From CADEDH01 sp039201605 (GTDB taxonomy: Bacteria > Actinomycetota > Acidimicrobiia > Acidimicrobiales > SZUA-35): a DNA stretch of 64,000 nt. The DNA is taken from assembly GCA_039201605.1 (NCBI GenBank), contig JBCCRO010000030.1, forward strand, positions 1 to 64,000. The letters run 5' to 3'. The number at the start of each line of letters is the position of its first letter. Positions within the stretch are counted from its first letter, which is position 1. A program made the position numbers and the translations under genes. Positions 17,026 to 26,864 of this stretch are shown here, one piece after another. The notes below the pieces were generated by a model that saw only the letters and a program-made list of their open reading frames with translations, searched no databases and was not told where the DNA came from.

Positions 17026-17295
17026 CTAGTGCGATAGAGGTTTCGTTGTCGTACTCCCCGAGCCCTGCAGAACATAACTCTCCTCGGTGTCTGGACCTAG
17101 AGCGCGCTTCGGCTTCGAAAGCGACCCTGCCTCGGGCCGTAGCGCAGTCATTTCCCAATGGCGGCCGCTGATCGCGACCACACGCCGATGAGGAGCTGCC
17201 GTCCACTCGCAACCAAGGCGGGGTCTCCCTCGGCCCCTGGCACGGCGAGGCTCGGAAGCCGTCGGCCGTGTTGGTTGTAGAGCGGTCCTCTTCAC
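17026..17295 (-). CDS. Possible small basic protein, 89 aa (doubtful)
   Basis: GTG at 17295 is preceded by AAAGGA at six bases, a good ribosome site. The product starts MKRTALQPTRPTASEPRRARG and is Arg/Pro-rich. Its stop is 48 bases before the sigma-factor start. Third positions are only mildly G/C-rich (CTA, CAA, ACA, AGA occur), so it may be leader RNA rather than a gene. No family is recognised. Confidence 0.25.
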   Translation of the reverse strand: MKRTALQPTRPTASEPRRARGRGRPRLGCEWTAAPHRRVVAISGRHWEMTALRPEAGSLSKPKRALGPDTEESYVLQGSGSTTTKPLSH

Positions 17296-17361
17296 GATGA
17301 TCCTTTCGTTCTTTTCAGGTAGTAGGGCTGAAAAGAGCAGAAGAAGAATCTGAACAGTGAT

Positions 17362-17425
17362 CTTGTCACACGAACCGGTTACCGGACAAGTTGCTTACCA
17401 ACTTTGTGTGGATCGGTTACGGTAA
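17362..17425. promoter_or_regulatory. Palindrome cluster before the DUF5753 regulator
   Basis: CTTGTC (17362-17367) pairs with GACAAG (17385-17390). CCGGTTACCGG (17375-17385) is a perfect 5-1-5 palindrome and TTACGGTAA (17417-17425) a perfect 4-1-4. They lie 57-120 bases before the regulator start and are candidate autoregulatory operators. Confidence 0.4.
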
Positions 17426-17481
17426 TCGAAGTACAGTTCGTACCGACGTGGAGGATCTGCGCTCGGAAGGGGAGGTGTCGA

Positions 17482-18339
17482 GTGGCTACGACCTCGCCGC
17501 TGGTTGCTCAACTGGAGTTCAGCGTTCGCATCCGGGAGCGTCGGCGCGAGCTCGAACTCGACGCTCGCACGGTCAGCTCCCGGATGGGCTTCTCGCGTAA
17601 CTACTACTCCGCCGTGGAGAACAATCGGGCGAAATTGGCCGACGACCGCCTCCCTGAACTCGCCACCATCCTCGAACTCGACGAGGCCACCACAGCCGAA
17701 CTCGCCAGTCTACTTAGCGCATCTCGCAAGTCCGGCTGGTGGGATGCTTACTCGAAGTTCATCGATGAGTCCTTCGTCGAGCTCTGGGCCTTGGAGGATG
17801 GTGGCTCTGCGATTGACGTGTATGAATCCAGCGTCGTGACGGGTTTGTTGCAGACTCGCCAGTACGCCGAAGCGATGATCAAGGTTGACCCCCGGACTAG
17901 CGCCAAGGACACACGTCGATTTGTTGAGGCTCGAATGAAGCGACAGGAGCGACTGGCAGGTGGCAATCCTCCCGAGCTTCGAGTGCTATTGAGCGAGTCC
18001 GTGGTCATGCAGGAAGTCGGTGGTCCAATCGTCCTCAGGGGCCAGCTTCAGTATCTTCTCGACAAGGCAGACAGGATGCGTGGGGCGCTCCGTTTGCGGA
18101 TCACGCCGTTTACTGCGACTGAGACTATGGCGGCCTCTTCCCTCTTCTTCATCGGATTTGATAGCCCGCATCTGGAGCGAGTCGTATGGCGCGAGGCCGG
18201 CAGCGCGTTGGGCTTCTCCTCCGATCCAGACTTGCTCGAGGATCTCTCGCTCGCATTCGATCGCGTTTGGGATTCGGCGCTTGATGAGGTTGAGACACTC
18301 AACCTAATTGCCGGCCGAGCTAAGTCACTCTCTGCGTAG
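17482..18339 (+). CDS. XRE-family regulator with DUF5753 domain (Scr1/WhiJ-like)
   Basis: 285 aa from GTG 17482, chosen because GGAAGGGGAGG lies seven bases upstream; the frame is open earlier but without a ribosome site. Residues 14-70 are a Cro/C1-type helix-turn-helix (SVRIRERRRELELDARTVSS...GFSRNYYSAVENNRAKL). The remainder is the DUF5753 domain, recognised by DVYESSVVTGLLQTRQYAEAM, EARMKRQERL and ELRVLLSESV. In Streptomyces and relatives these regulators pair with small DUF397 proteins in development-linked or antitoxin-like modules; here the next gene is a DUF397 protein. Codon third positions are less GC-biased than in neighbouring genes, suggesting horizontal gain. Confidence 0.88.
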   Translation: MATTSPLVAQLEFSVRIRERRRELELDARTVSSRMGFSRNYYSAVENNRAKLADDRLPELATILELDEATTAELASLLSASRKSGWWDAYSKFIDESFVELWALEDGGSAIDVYESSVVTGLLQTRQYAEAMIKVDPRTSAKDTRRFVEARMKRQERLAGGNPPELRVLLSESVVMQEVGGPIVLRGQLQYLLDKADRMRGALRLRITPFTATETMAASSLFFIGFDSPHLERVVWREAGSALGFSSDPDLLEDLSLAFDRVWDSALDEVETLNLIAGRAKSLSA

Positions 18340-18489
18340 CTTCTAGCTCGTACTGTGGCCATTTTGCGCAACACTTGACGTTTGGTTGACAAGCGTTCTC
18401 ACTGGCGGCGCCCACGGCTAAGGTCCGCCGCTGGGGCAAAATGCGACGGCGGGCCTCATCAGGGTTTCCGAGATCGCAAAGGAGCGAAT

Positions 18490-18879
18490 TTGTCTCGACC
18501 ACCGAGTGGCCATAGCTGCTGGGCGTACGCCTGGCCTGAATTCCGGAAGCCGACCGCCTCTGTAGGCGCTGGTGCTTGCGTAGAGATTCGAGTTGATTCT
18601 GTAACCATCTTGATTCGAGATTCCAAGCAGAACCATCAGGCTCAGCAGCCGGTGATCGAGGTTTCGCTCGATGCTTGGTTCCAGATTCTCGATGAGTTTG
18701 CCGGGCGACTGCCGCTCAACGTCAATGGCGAGTTGCGTATCGACAAGGCTGAAGACGGTTCGGCCACCTTCACGTCGGTCGCCACCGGCGTGTGCCTGTC
18801 CTACACGAAGGCCGAGATCCTCGCCTTCGAGCATGGCGTGCTCAACGGGGAGTTCACCCCGGAGCTCGTCGCCGTCTGA
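18490..18879 (+). CDS. DUF397-type partner protein, possibly two tandem DUF397 units
   Basis: 129 aa from TTG 18490, with AAAGGAG six bases upstream. The first half has the DUF397 signature ACVEIRVDSVTILIRDSK followed by SLDAWFQILDEFAG. The second half (GSATFTSVATGVCLSYTKAE...HGVLNGEF) again resembles the DUF397 end (F/L-TxxEWxxFxxGVxxGEF). It may thus be a degenerate tandem copy; usual family members are about 60-75 aa. Family knowledge: the DUF5753 regulator and DUF397 protein act as a pair, in some cases like antitoxin and toxin. It follows the regulator by 150 bases and ends at a strong terminator. Confidence 0.72.
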   Translation: MSRPPSGHSCWAYAWPEFRKPTASVGAGACVEIRVDSVTILIRDSKQNHQAQQPVIEVSLDAWFQILDEFAGRLPLNVNGELRIDKAEDGSATFTSVATGVCLSYTKAEILAFEHGVLNGEFTPELVAV

Positions 18880-18890
18880 TAGCTGGAGCG

Positions 18891-18917
18891 GGTGTCGGCC
18901 CAAGGTGGGCCGACACC
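18891..18917. terminator. Bidirectional terminator after the DUF397 gene
   Basis: A perfect 11-bp stem, GGTGTCGGCCC (18891-18901) and GGGCCGACACC (18907-18917), with a five-base loop. It lies between the convergent DUF397 and DivIVA-like genes. Confidence 0.7.
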
Positions 18918-18922
18918 GCTTC

Positions 18923-20056
18923 CTAGTTGTTGCTATGGCCGTTGCCGTTGACGAAGGTGCTGACCGGCGCAGCGGCGGTCAGGTCGATCGTTTCGGTGGC
19001 ATCGCTGAGTAGGGACTGACCGGCGTCGAGATCCTCGGCGTCGCCCTCGTCACTCTCATCCGCCTCGGCTGACAGGTCCGCTTCGGCGGCCGGCATCTCG
19101 ATGGCGCCGTCGCCCTCGGAGGCATCGGCCTCCGCCTCGCCGCCATTCTCGGCGTCGGAACCGGAACCGGAGTCGGCAGCGGCCTCGACCGAGCCGTTGT
19201 CCTCGGCGGCGGGAGCGTCCACCTCGTCGTCGCTCTCGGCCGCATCCGCCAGATCGACCACCGCATCGGTGTCGACGTCATCGGCCGACTCGTCGCCTGC
19301 CGACTCGGGCTCAGCGTCGGCGTCGACGACGACCTCGTCCTCCGCCGCGACGTCCACGCCCTCGTCCGACACGATCGCTTCGACGGCCGAGCCCTCATCC
19401 TCGGCGGTGGCTGGCTCGTCGTCGGCGGGTGAAGACGAATCGGCCTCGGCCTCAGCCTCAGCCTCAGCTTCGGTGGTCGGTGCCGCCTCGACCAGACCGA
19501 CGGCGGCAAGCGCCTCGTTGGCCTCGGCGTTGAGACCGGACAGACCGCCGCGGGCGATGGCCTCCAGGCCGGCGACCAGGGACTGGCGAGTGGCGTCCAG
19601 GTCTTCGACTTTGGCCCTCAGGATCGACTCGGCCTTGTCGTAGCGCTCGCGAGCGTCCTGATGGCGGACGTCGAGCTCGGCCTGCAACGCCTCGAACTTC
19701 TCCAGCTCGGCGGCATGGCGTGCCTTTCGGTCCTGCTCGGCCTCCTGGCTGAGTGTGGCCGCCTCGGCCTGGGCCGTTCGGACGATGTCGGCCGCATCGC
19801 GCTCGGCGTCCTCGCGCGCCTGCTGGGCCGCCACCTCGGCCGAGTCGAGCTGGACGGCCCGCTCGTGCTCGGTGCGCTCACGCTCGGCGGCGGCCGCCTT
19901 CAGCGTCACGACCTCGTCCTCGAGGGCGCGAACCTGCGCCTTGCTCTCCTCCAGCGCCTCTCCCCACGCCTCCGCCTGCCGCACGAGGAACGCATCGACC
20001 TCATCGATGTCGTAGCCCCGACGCACGACCTGGAAGCCCCGCTGATTGGTGCTCAT
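18923..20056 (-). CDS. DivIVA-domain coiled-coil protein with long acidic tail
   Basis: 377 aa from ATG 20056, preceded by GGAAGGAGAAGG. The N-terminus FQVVRRGYDIDEVDAFLVR matches the DivIVA membrane-curvature-sensing start. Residues 30-165 are coiled coil rich in Glu, Ala, Arg and Gln. From about residue 195 onward the chain is almost wholly Glu/Asp/Ala/Ser (EAEAEAEAEAD and similar) and probably disordered. DivIVA/Wag31 proteins mark poles and septa in actinobacteria; the acidic tail is unusual for the main Wag31 and suggests a paralogue. It is divergent from the ammonium channel gene. Confidence 0.82.
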   Translation of the reverse strand: MSTNQRGFQVVRRGYDIDEVDAFLVRQAEAWGEALEESKAQVRALEDEVVTLKAAAAERERTEHERAVQLDSAEVAAQQAREDAERDAADIVRTAQAEAATLSQEAEQDRKARHAAELEKFEALQAELDVRHQDARERYDKAESILRAKVEDLDATRQSLVAGLEAIARGGLSGLNAEANEALAAVGLVEAAPTTEAEAEAEAEADSSSPADDEPATAEDEGSAVEAIVSDEGVDVAAEDEVVVDADAEPESAGDESADDVDTDAVVDLADAAESDDEVDAPAAEDNGSVEAAADSGSGSDAENGGEAEADASEGDGAIEMPAAEADLSAEADESDEGDAEDLDAGQSLLSDATETIDLTAAAPVSTFVNGNGHSNN

Positions 20057-20218
20057 CCGCCTTCTCCTTCCCGCCCCCACACACCCGAAGTCGATCGACT
20101 CAGGCGACGAGTTCCCGGGAAGTATACGATGCTCAACGGTCCGGAGTCCCGCCCATGAGGGCTAGGGAAAGGTGACCGGACTAGGTTCGATGGGTTCGAC
20201 CAACTGAGGCGGAGCAGT

Positions 20219-21616
<1,398 letters not shown>

Positions 21617-21957
21617 GCCCGAGCCGGCGCGCGGCCTCGACGCTGTCCTGCCTCCGGGCCAAGATGAGGGGGCTCAGCCGAACGCGGCGGCCAGTGAAGC
21701 TCATCCGGTGGACAAGATCGCCGTTCGCAAGCTCGGCGGCTTCAACCTCATCACCCCCGAGCAATGGGGTGCGATATCCGCCGCAGACCGCAAGGAACTG
21801 ATCAAGACCAACATGGTCACCTTCCTCTACGAGGGCGAGGAAGTGCCGCTCAAGCCGGCCCTGCTGGGTATCCGCCGCCAGCTGCAGGCGCAGGCCGAGT
21901 ACGACGGTGTCGGCCAGCAACCGGGGTCGATCCAACCCCGACCGGCCGATTCCTGAT

Positions 21958-21981
21958 CATCACCGCCGGGCACCGGTGATG
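21958..21981 (+). terminator. Possible terminator hairpin after the amt operon
   Basis: CATCACCG (21958-21965) pairs perfectly with CGGTGATG (21974-21981), one base after the stop codon. There is no T-run. Confidence 0.4.
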
Positions 21982-22044
21982 CGACATGACAGCGAGGCGA
22001 GGCGCGGAACGGTCCGGCCTCGCCCAATGACCTAGCGAAGGGGC

Positions 22045-23286
22045 GTGAACAACGTGGCGGGACCCGACAGGCAGTATGGGCGGGCGAAGAGAGCACGAGG
22101 ACGGCGGAACTTCCTCCGGGTGGCGGGGGCCGGTGCGGTGACGGCGGCCGTCGGTGCCAGTGCGTACACGACACTCCGGGACGACGCCACGGGCACGGCA
22201 TCGTCCCCCGAGGCCGGCGGGACGACCACGACGGCCCCGGGTTCGACGACGACGTCGGCGTTGACCGATGCCACCCCCCAGCCGGTTGCCACCGAGGCCA
22301 CCGAGGTCGTCGAGTGGGTGATGCCGACCAGTTGGCCCACGTCGCTCCCCGTCCTGTGGGGTAACTGCGAGCTGTTCGCCGAACGGGTGGGCGAGCTGAC
22401 CGGTGGCGGCTTCCGGATCACCCCCCAACCGGCGGGCGCCGTGGCCGATCCCATCGGCCTGCTCGACGTGGTCGAGGCGGGCGACTTCAGCGTCGGTTCC
22501 TCGGCCACCTACTACTACATCGGACGGAGCCCGGTGCTGGCGTTCGGCTCGGCCCTACCCTTCGGCCTCTCCGCCCGCCAGCACAGCGCCTGGCTGTACT
22601 ACGGCGGCGGCCTGGAGATCCTCAACGACTACTACGCCCGCAACTTCAACATGATCCAGTTCCCGGCGGGCAATACCGGGGCCCAGATGGGCGGCTGGTT
22701 CACCCGTGAGGTGTCGAGTCTCCAGGATCTCGAGGGCCTGCGGATGCGCATCCCCGGCCTCGGCGGCTCCGTCATGGCGCGCCTGGGGGTGGACGTGATC
22801 AACCTCGGCGCCGGCGAGATCCTGCAGGCCTTGTCCACCGGCGAGATCGACGCCGCCGAATTCGTCGGCCCCTTCGACGATGCCAACCTCGGCCTGCAGG
22901 GCGGCGCCCCGTTCTACTACTACCCGGGCTTCTGGGAGCCGGGGGCCTCGCTCGACATGATGGTGAACCTCGACGCCTGGAACGCGCTCCCGGTCGGCTA
23001 CCAGCACGCCTTCCGGGCCGCCGCCTTCGAGTCGCAGATCCGGGTGACGGCGGAGTACGACGCCAACAACGGCCAGGCCCTCAACGACCTCCTGGCCAAC
23101 GGGACGGAGCTGCGACAGTTCCCCGACGACCTCCTCCAGGCGGCGCGGGCGGCGTCGGCCATCGTGCTCGACGAGATCGCCGCCGGTGATCCCGAGTTCG
23201 CCATCATCCTGGAGGAATGGCGCAACTTCCGACGCCAAGTGAGTCGCTGGTTCTCGCTGGCCCAGTTCTCCGCCGACTCCCTCTAG
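22045..23286 (+). CDS. TRAP-type substrate-binding protein (DctP family) with Tat signal
   Basis: 413 aa from GTG 22045 preceded by GAAGGGG. A twin-arginine signal (RGRRNFLRVAGAGAV, about residues 17-31) is followed by a Thr/Ser/Ala linker. The mature part has DctP hallmarks: LFAERVGELTGGGFRI, DLEGLRMRIPGLGG and ALSTGEIDAAEFVGP, then YYYPGFWEPGASLDMMVN. These proteins bind organic acids outside the cell and deliver them to DctQ/DctM membrane partners. No DctQM genes are in the window, so the transporter is either elsewhere or absent. The aromatic-acid island begins 1.3 kb downstream, but a link is speculative. Confidence 0.88.
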   Translation: MNNVAGPDRQYGRAKRARGRRNFLRVAGAGAVTAAVGASAYTTLRDDATGTASSPEAGGTTTTAPGSTTTSALTDATPQPVATEATEVVEWVMPTSWPTSLPVLWGNCELFAERVGELTGGGFRITPQPAGAVADPIGLLDVVEAGDFSVGSSATYYYIGRSPVLAFGSALPFGLSARQHSAWLYYGGGLEILNDYYARNFNMIQFPAGNTGAQMGGWFTREVSSLQDLEGLRMRIPGLGGSVMARLGVDVINLGAGEILQALSTGEIDAAEFVGPFDDANLGLQGGAPFYYYPGFWEPGASLDMMVNLDAWNALPVGYQHAFRAAAFESQIRVTAEYDANNGQALNDLLANGTELRQFPDDLLQAARAASAIVLDEIAAGDPEFAIILEEWRNFRRQVSRWFSLAQFSADSL

Positions 23287-23340
23287 GCACCCGATCCTGG
23301 AGTCACCCGTCGGTTGATCCCGGCGGCTAGGTTGCCCTCC

Positions 23341-24573
23341 GTGGGAGGGGAGACCACAGCCGCCGGGTCGTCCGCTGCGAGCGCTCCGGCGCTCTATGTC
23401 GTCGTCGGCGCGCTCCTCCTGGCGCTGACCGTCGCCGTCGGCGGCCGCAGCGACCCGGCCGAACGGTCGACCATCGAGGCGCTGACCCCGGTCGGCGATG
23501 GGGCCGATGGCGGGACCGCGGCCGGGGGCGACGGGGCGGACGGGGCGGACGGGGCGGAGGTCGACGCCGGGGTCGGCGAGGTCGAGTCCGTCGCCAACAC
23601 CACCACGACCACTACGACCACTGCGACACCGTCGACCACCGAACCCCCGACTGGGCCGGTGACCATCGCCTTCGGTGGTGACGTGCACTTTGAGGGCTTC
23701 CTCGGCCAAGCCCTGGCCGACGAGCCGCTGACCATGCTCGACCCGGTGGCCGACATGATGGCCGACGCCGATCTCGCCATCATCAACCTGGAGACCGCCA
23801 TCACCGAGCGGGGCTCCCCGTCGGCCAAGCAGTTCAACTTCCGGGCCCCGCCGGCCGCCTTCGACGCCCTTCGGGCCGCCGGTGTCGACGTGGTCTCCAT
23901 GGCCAACAACCACGGCCTCGACTTCGGGCCCGACGGCCTCGACGACTCGTTGCTGTACGCGGCCGAGGCCGACTTCCCCGTGGTCGGCATCGGCCGCAAC
24001 GCCGAGGAGGCCTACGCCCCGTGGTCGACCACGATCAATGGGCAGCGCATCGCCGTCATCGGCGCCACCCAGGTGCTCGACAGTTCGTTGATCGCCACGT
24101 GGACGGCCACCGACGAGCAGGCCGGCCTGGCCTCGGCCAAGGAGGTCGACACCCTCGCCGGCGCCGTGGCCGCCGCCCGGGACGAGCACGACACGGTGAT
24201 CGTGTTCCTCCACTGGGGGATCGAGGGCGACACCTGCCCCGCCCCCCGACAGCTGGAACTGGCCGACACCCTGGTCGAGGCCGGGGCCGACCTGATCGTC
24301 GGCGGGCACGCCCACCGGGTGCAGGGCGGGGGCCGCAAGGGCGACGCCCTCATCCACTACGGGCTCGGCAACTTCGTCTTCTACACCGAGGGCGGCGCCG
24401 GGACGACGTCGGGTGTGCTCCGGGTGACGATGGACGGACGAAGGGTCGAGGACTACGAGTGGATTCCCGCCCGCCTCGACCGGGGGGTGGCCACCCGCCT
24501 GACCGGCGACGAGGCGGTGGCCGCCGTCTCCGCCTGGGACGACCTCCGGGCCTGCACTGACCTGTCGGCCTGA
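23341..24573 (+). CDS. CapA-family metallophosphatase-like surface protein
   Basis: 410 aa from GTG 23341; a TTG at 23314 is an alternative start. One N-terminal membrane segment (ALYVVVGALLLALTVAVGG, about residues 17-35) is followed by a low-complexity linker. The CapA/PgsA domain follows with FGGDVHFEG, LAIINLETAIT, MANNHGLDFG, HWGIEGD, GGHAHRVQG and YGLGNFVFY. These carry the His/Asp/Asn metal ligands of the calcineurin-like fold. Members act in poly-gamma-glutamate capsule synthesis or related cell-surface work. No pgsBC/capBC genes are adjacent, so a capsule role is not supported here. Confidence 0.88.
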   Translation: MGGETTAAGSSAASAPALYVVVGALLLALTVAVGGRSDPAERSTIEALTPVGDGADGGTAAGGDGADGADGAEVDAGVGEVESVANTTTTTTTTATPSTTEPPTGPVTIAFGGDVHFEGFLGQALADEPLTMLDPVADMMADADLAIINLETAITERGSPSAKQFNFRAPPAAFDALRAAGVDVVSMANNHGLDFGPDGLDDSLLYAAEADFPVVGIGRNAEEAYAPWSTTINGQRIAVIGATQVLDSSLIATWTATDEQAGLASAKEVDTLAGAVAAARDEHDTVIVFLHWGIEGDTCPAPRQLELADTLVEAGADLIVGGHAHRVQGGGRKGDALIHYGLGNFVFYTEGGAGTTSGVLRVTMDGRRVEDYEWIPARLDRGVATRLTGDEAVAAVSAWDDLRACTDLSA

Positions 24574-24595
24574 GCGGCCCGCGCCGAACGCGGCT

Positions 24596-24617
24596 TTGTC
24601 GACAATCTTGTCAACTT
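24596..24617. promoter_or_regulatory. GntR-type operator pair before the PrpF/LigU gene
   Basis: A perfect 10-bp palindrome TTGTCGACAA (24596-24605) is followed 12 bases later by the imperfect copy TTGTCAACTT (24608-24617). The same motif occurs at 26766-26797 and 29891-29928 within the aromatic-acid island. It lies 18-39 bases before the GTG at 24635 and would overlap the promoter. Confidence 0.65.
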
Positions 24618-24634
24618 TTTGGCACACTCATCCG

Positions 24635-25771
24635 GTGACCGCTGGCGTCCCCTGCATGGTGCTTCGGGGAGGCTCCTCCAAGGGTGCCTTCTTCCTCGCC
24701 GCCGACCTGCCGACCGATGAGGGCGAACGCGACGACCTGCTGTGCCGGATCATGGGCACGCCCGATGATCGACAGATCGACGGGATCGGGGGCGCCCACC
24801 CGCTGACGTCCAAAGTGGCCGTCGTCGCCCCCGCCGCCGATCCGACCCGGGCCGACATCGACTACCTCTTCCTTCAGGTGGGAGTAGGGGAGCGAATCGT
24901 GACCGACCGCCAGAACTGCGGCAACCTGCTCGCCGCCGTCGGGCCCTTCGCCCTCGAACGCGGTCTCCTCCCGACCCGGCCGGCCCAGCCGACCTCGTCG
25001 GCCGTCGCCGACGACGGACACCGCAGCGTCCGCATCCGCATGGTCAACTCCGACTCGGTGGCAACCGCCCGCTTCCCGGTGGCCGACGGACTCCCCGTGT
25101 ACCAGGGCGACACGGCGATCGCCGGCGTCCCCGGCACCGCCGCCACCATCACCCTCGACTTCGAGGACCTGGCCGGCGGCACGGCGGGCGCCCTTCTCCC
25201 CACCGGCAACGCCGTGGACGAGGTGGCGGGCACGCCCTGCACCCTCATCGACAACGGGATGCCCGTCGTCGTGTTGGCGGCCGAGTCGGTCGGCCTCTCC
25301 GGCCACGAGCCGTGCGCCGTCCTCGAGGCCGACGACGACCTCCGTCGCCGACTGGAGGCCATCCGCCTGGAGGCGGGGCCCCGCATGGGCCTCGGCGACG
25401 TCGCCGCCACCACCATCCCCAAGCTGACCATGGTCTCGGCTCCCCGCAGCGGCGGCCATCTCGCCACCCGGACCTTCATCCCCCATCGCTGCCATCAGGC
25501 GATCGGTGTGCTCGGGGCGGTCTCGGTGGCGACGGCCGCCCTGCTCGACGGCGCCCCGGCCGCCCGGCACCTGGCGGCCGTCGACGGCGACCTCGTGCGG
25601 CTCGAGCATCCCACCGGCACCTTCGACGCCGTGGTCGGGGTGATGGCCGGTCCCGACGGTGTGCGGGTGGAGCGGGCCGGCATCGTCCGCACCGCTCGCA
25701 AGCTCATGGACGGCCTGGTCTTCCCCCGCACCCCGGACGCCGTCGGTGCCGACGGCACCGCGATCGACTGA
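24635..25771 (+). CDS. ligU: 4-oxalomesaconate tautomerase / PrpF-family isomerase (LigU-like)
   Basis: 378 aa from GTG 24635. The family blocks are MVLRGGSSKGAFFLAADLP, IDGIGGAHPLTSKVAVV, DRQNCGNLLAAVGPFALERG and GNAVDEVAGTPCTLIDNGMP. These mark PrpF proteins, which include methylaconitate isomerase (PrpF), GalD and LigU. Because every other protocatechuate 4,5-cleavage enzyme is encoded in the next 9 kb, the LigU role is the best reading: moving the double bond of 4-oxalomesaconate before hydration by LigJ. A prp methylcitrate operon is not nearby. It is followed seven bases later by the LigI gene. Confidence 0.82.
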   Translation: MTAGVPCMVLRGGSSKGAFFLAADLPTDEGERDDLLCRIMGTPDDRQIDGIGGAHPLTSKVAVVAPAADPTRADIDYLFLQVGVGERIVTDRQNCGNLLAAVGPFALERGLLPTRPAQPTSSAVADDGHRSVRIRMVNSDSVATARFPVADGLPVYQGDTAIAGVPGTAATITLDFEDLAGGTAGALLPTGNAVDEVAGTPCTLIDNGMPVVVLAAESVGLSGHEPCAVLEADDDLRRRLEAIRLEAGPRMGLGDVAATTIPKLTMVSAPRSGGHLATRTFIPHRCHQAIGVLGAVSVATAALLDGAPAARHLAAVDGDLVRLEHPTGTFDAVVGVMAGPDGVRVERAGIVRTARKLMDGLVFPRTPDAVGADGTAID

Positions 25772-25778
25772 GGCGACG

Positions 25779-26687
25779 ATGGCATCGACGAATCCCCCGC
25801 ACGAGTTCCCCCTGGAGCGCACGGTTCCCGGCCCCCGGCCGGAAGCCTCGGCACCGACGGCGTTCGACCCTCCACCTCTGGCCTGCGACGCCCACTGCCA
25901 CGTGTTCGGTCCGGCCGATCGCTTCCCCTTCTCGTCGACCCGCACCTACACCCCGCCGGACTCCGGCATCGACGACTTCGGACGGCTGCAGGCCCGACTC
26001 GGTCTCCAGCGGGCGGTATTCGTCCAGGCCAGCTGTCACGGGGCCGACAACGCCGCCATGCTCGACGCCATCGATCGGGGGGCCGGCCGCTACGCCGGCG
26101 TCGCCATGATCGACCCCACCTTCACCGACGACGACCTGGCCCACCTCGACGCCAACCAGGTGCGGGGCATCCGCTTCAACTTCGTGGCCCACCTCGGGGG
26201 CGCCCCCGACCTGGACGTGTTCCGTCAGCTGGTCGGCCGGGTGGCCCCGCTCGGCTGGCACATCGTGCTCCATCTCGACGCCCGGGATTTCGCCCGCTAC
26301 AGCAGCCTGCTCGATGCGCTGCCCGTGCCCTACATCATCGACCACATGGCCAGGGTCCCGGCGGCCGACGGTCTCGACCAGGAGCCGTTCCAGCGTCTCC
26401 TCGAGCGGTTCGACACCGACGAGCGTTGCTGGGTGAAGATCTCCTGCGCCGAGCGACTGACCGAGGGGCGGGTCGCCCCCTACGACGACGTCGTCCCCTT
26501 CGCCCGGGCCCTGGTGGACTGCGCCCCCGACCGGCTTCTGTGGGGCACCGACTGGCCCCACCCCAACCTCGTCGACATGCCCGACGAGGGCGAGCTGCTC
26601 GATCTGCTCGCCGCCTTCGTGCCCGACGAGGTCGCTCGCACCCGGATCCTGGTCGACAATCCGGCCGTGCTCTACGACTTCGATTGA
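25779..26687 (+). CDS. ligI: 2-pyrone-4,6-dicarboxylate lactonase (LigI)
   Basis: 302 aa from ATG 25779. The start of the amidohydrolase barrel shows CDAHCHVFGPADRFPFSSTRTYTPP (broken here: CDAHCHVFGP, then FPFSSTRTYTPP), which is diagnostic for LigI. Later blocks are VQASCHGADN, RGIRFNFVAHLGG, HLDARDF, YIIDHMARVP, VKISCAERL and LWGTDWPHPN with the catalytic Asp. LigI opens the pyrone ring of 2-pyrone-4,6-dicarboxylate, made by LigC, to give 4-oxalomesaconate. It lies seven bases after the LigU gene in the same operon. Confidence 0.9.
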   Translation: MASTNPPHEFPLERTVPGPRPEASAPTAFDPPPLACDAHCHVFGPADRFPFSSTRTYTPPDSGIDDFGRLQARLGLQRAVFVQASCHGADNAAMLDAIDRGAGRYAGVAMIDPTFTDDDLAHLDANQVRGIRFNFVAHLGGAPDLDVFRQLVGRVAPLGWHIVLHLDARDFARYSSLLDALPVPYIIDHMARVPAADGLDQEPFQRLLERFDTDERCWVKISCAERLTEGRVAPYDDVVPFARALVDCAPDRLLWGTDWPHPNLVDMPDEGELLDLLAAFVPDEVARTRILVDNPAVLYDFD

Positions 26688-26765
26688 GGGGCCACAGCCG
26701 GTCGTCGGTCGCCGTGCACCGGTGGTCTGCGATGTAGCGCTCCCCGGCCGGAGCGATCAACAACA

Positions 26766-26797
26766 TTGTCAACAATGGCGCCCAGGATTGTTGACAC
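26766..26797. promoter_or_regulatory. GntR-type operator sites before the gntR gene
   Basis: TTGTCAACAA (26766-26775, within ATTGTCAACAAT) and TTGTTGACAC (26788-26797) match the TTGTnnACAA motif found elsewhere in the island. They lie 70-100 bases before the GntR start and suggest autoregulation. Confidence 0.6.
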
Positions 26798-26864
26798 GGT
26801 TGTCGTCGGGCGGGAAAGTGGGCATGCGTCACAACCGGCGCAAGAGCCGCAAAACTCGAGGGTG

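Larger units (their letters stand above)
16979..17481. other. 503-bp divergent control region between sigma factor and DUF5753 regulator
   Basis: This is the longest stretch without a confident gene. It is visibly lower in GC around 17300-17400 and holds palindromes near 17362-17425. A possible 89-aa minus-strand frame (17026-17295) is listed separately. I see no tRNA or known riboswitch. It probably contains both divergent promoters and a long leader for the sigma factor. Confidence 0.5.

Noticed and set aside
22555..24627. A 690-residue minus-strand frame
   Set aside because: It lies opposite the DctP-like and CapA-like genes; no motif, and antisense-type composition.
24635..25771. Methylcitrate-cycle PrpF
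   Set aside because: The family fits, but no prpB/C/D genes are nearby while the complete lig set is, so LigU is preferred.
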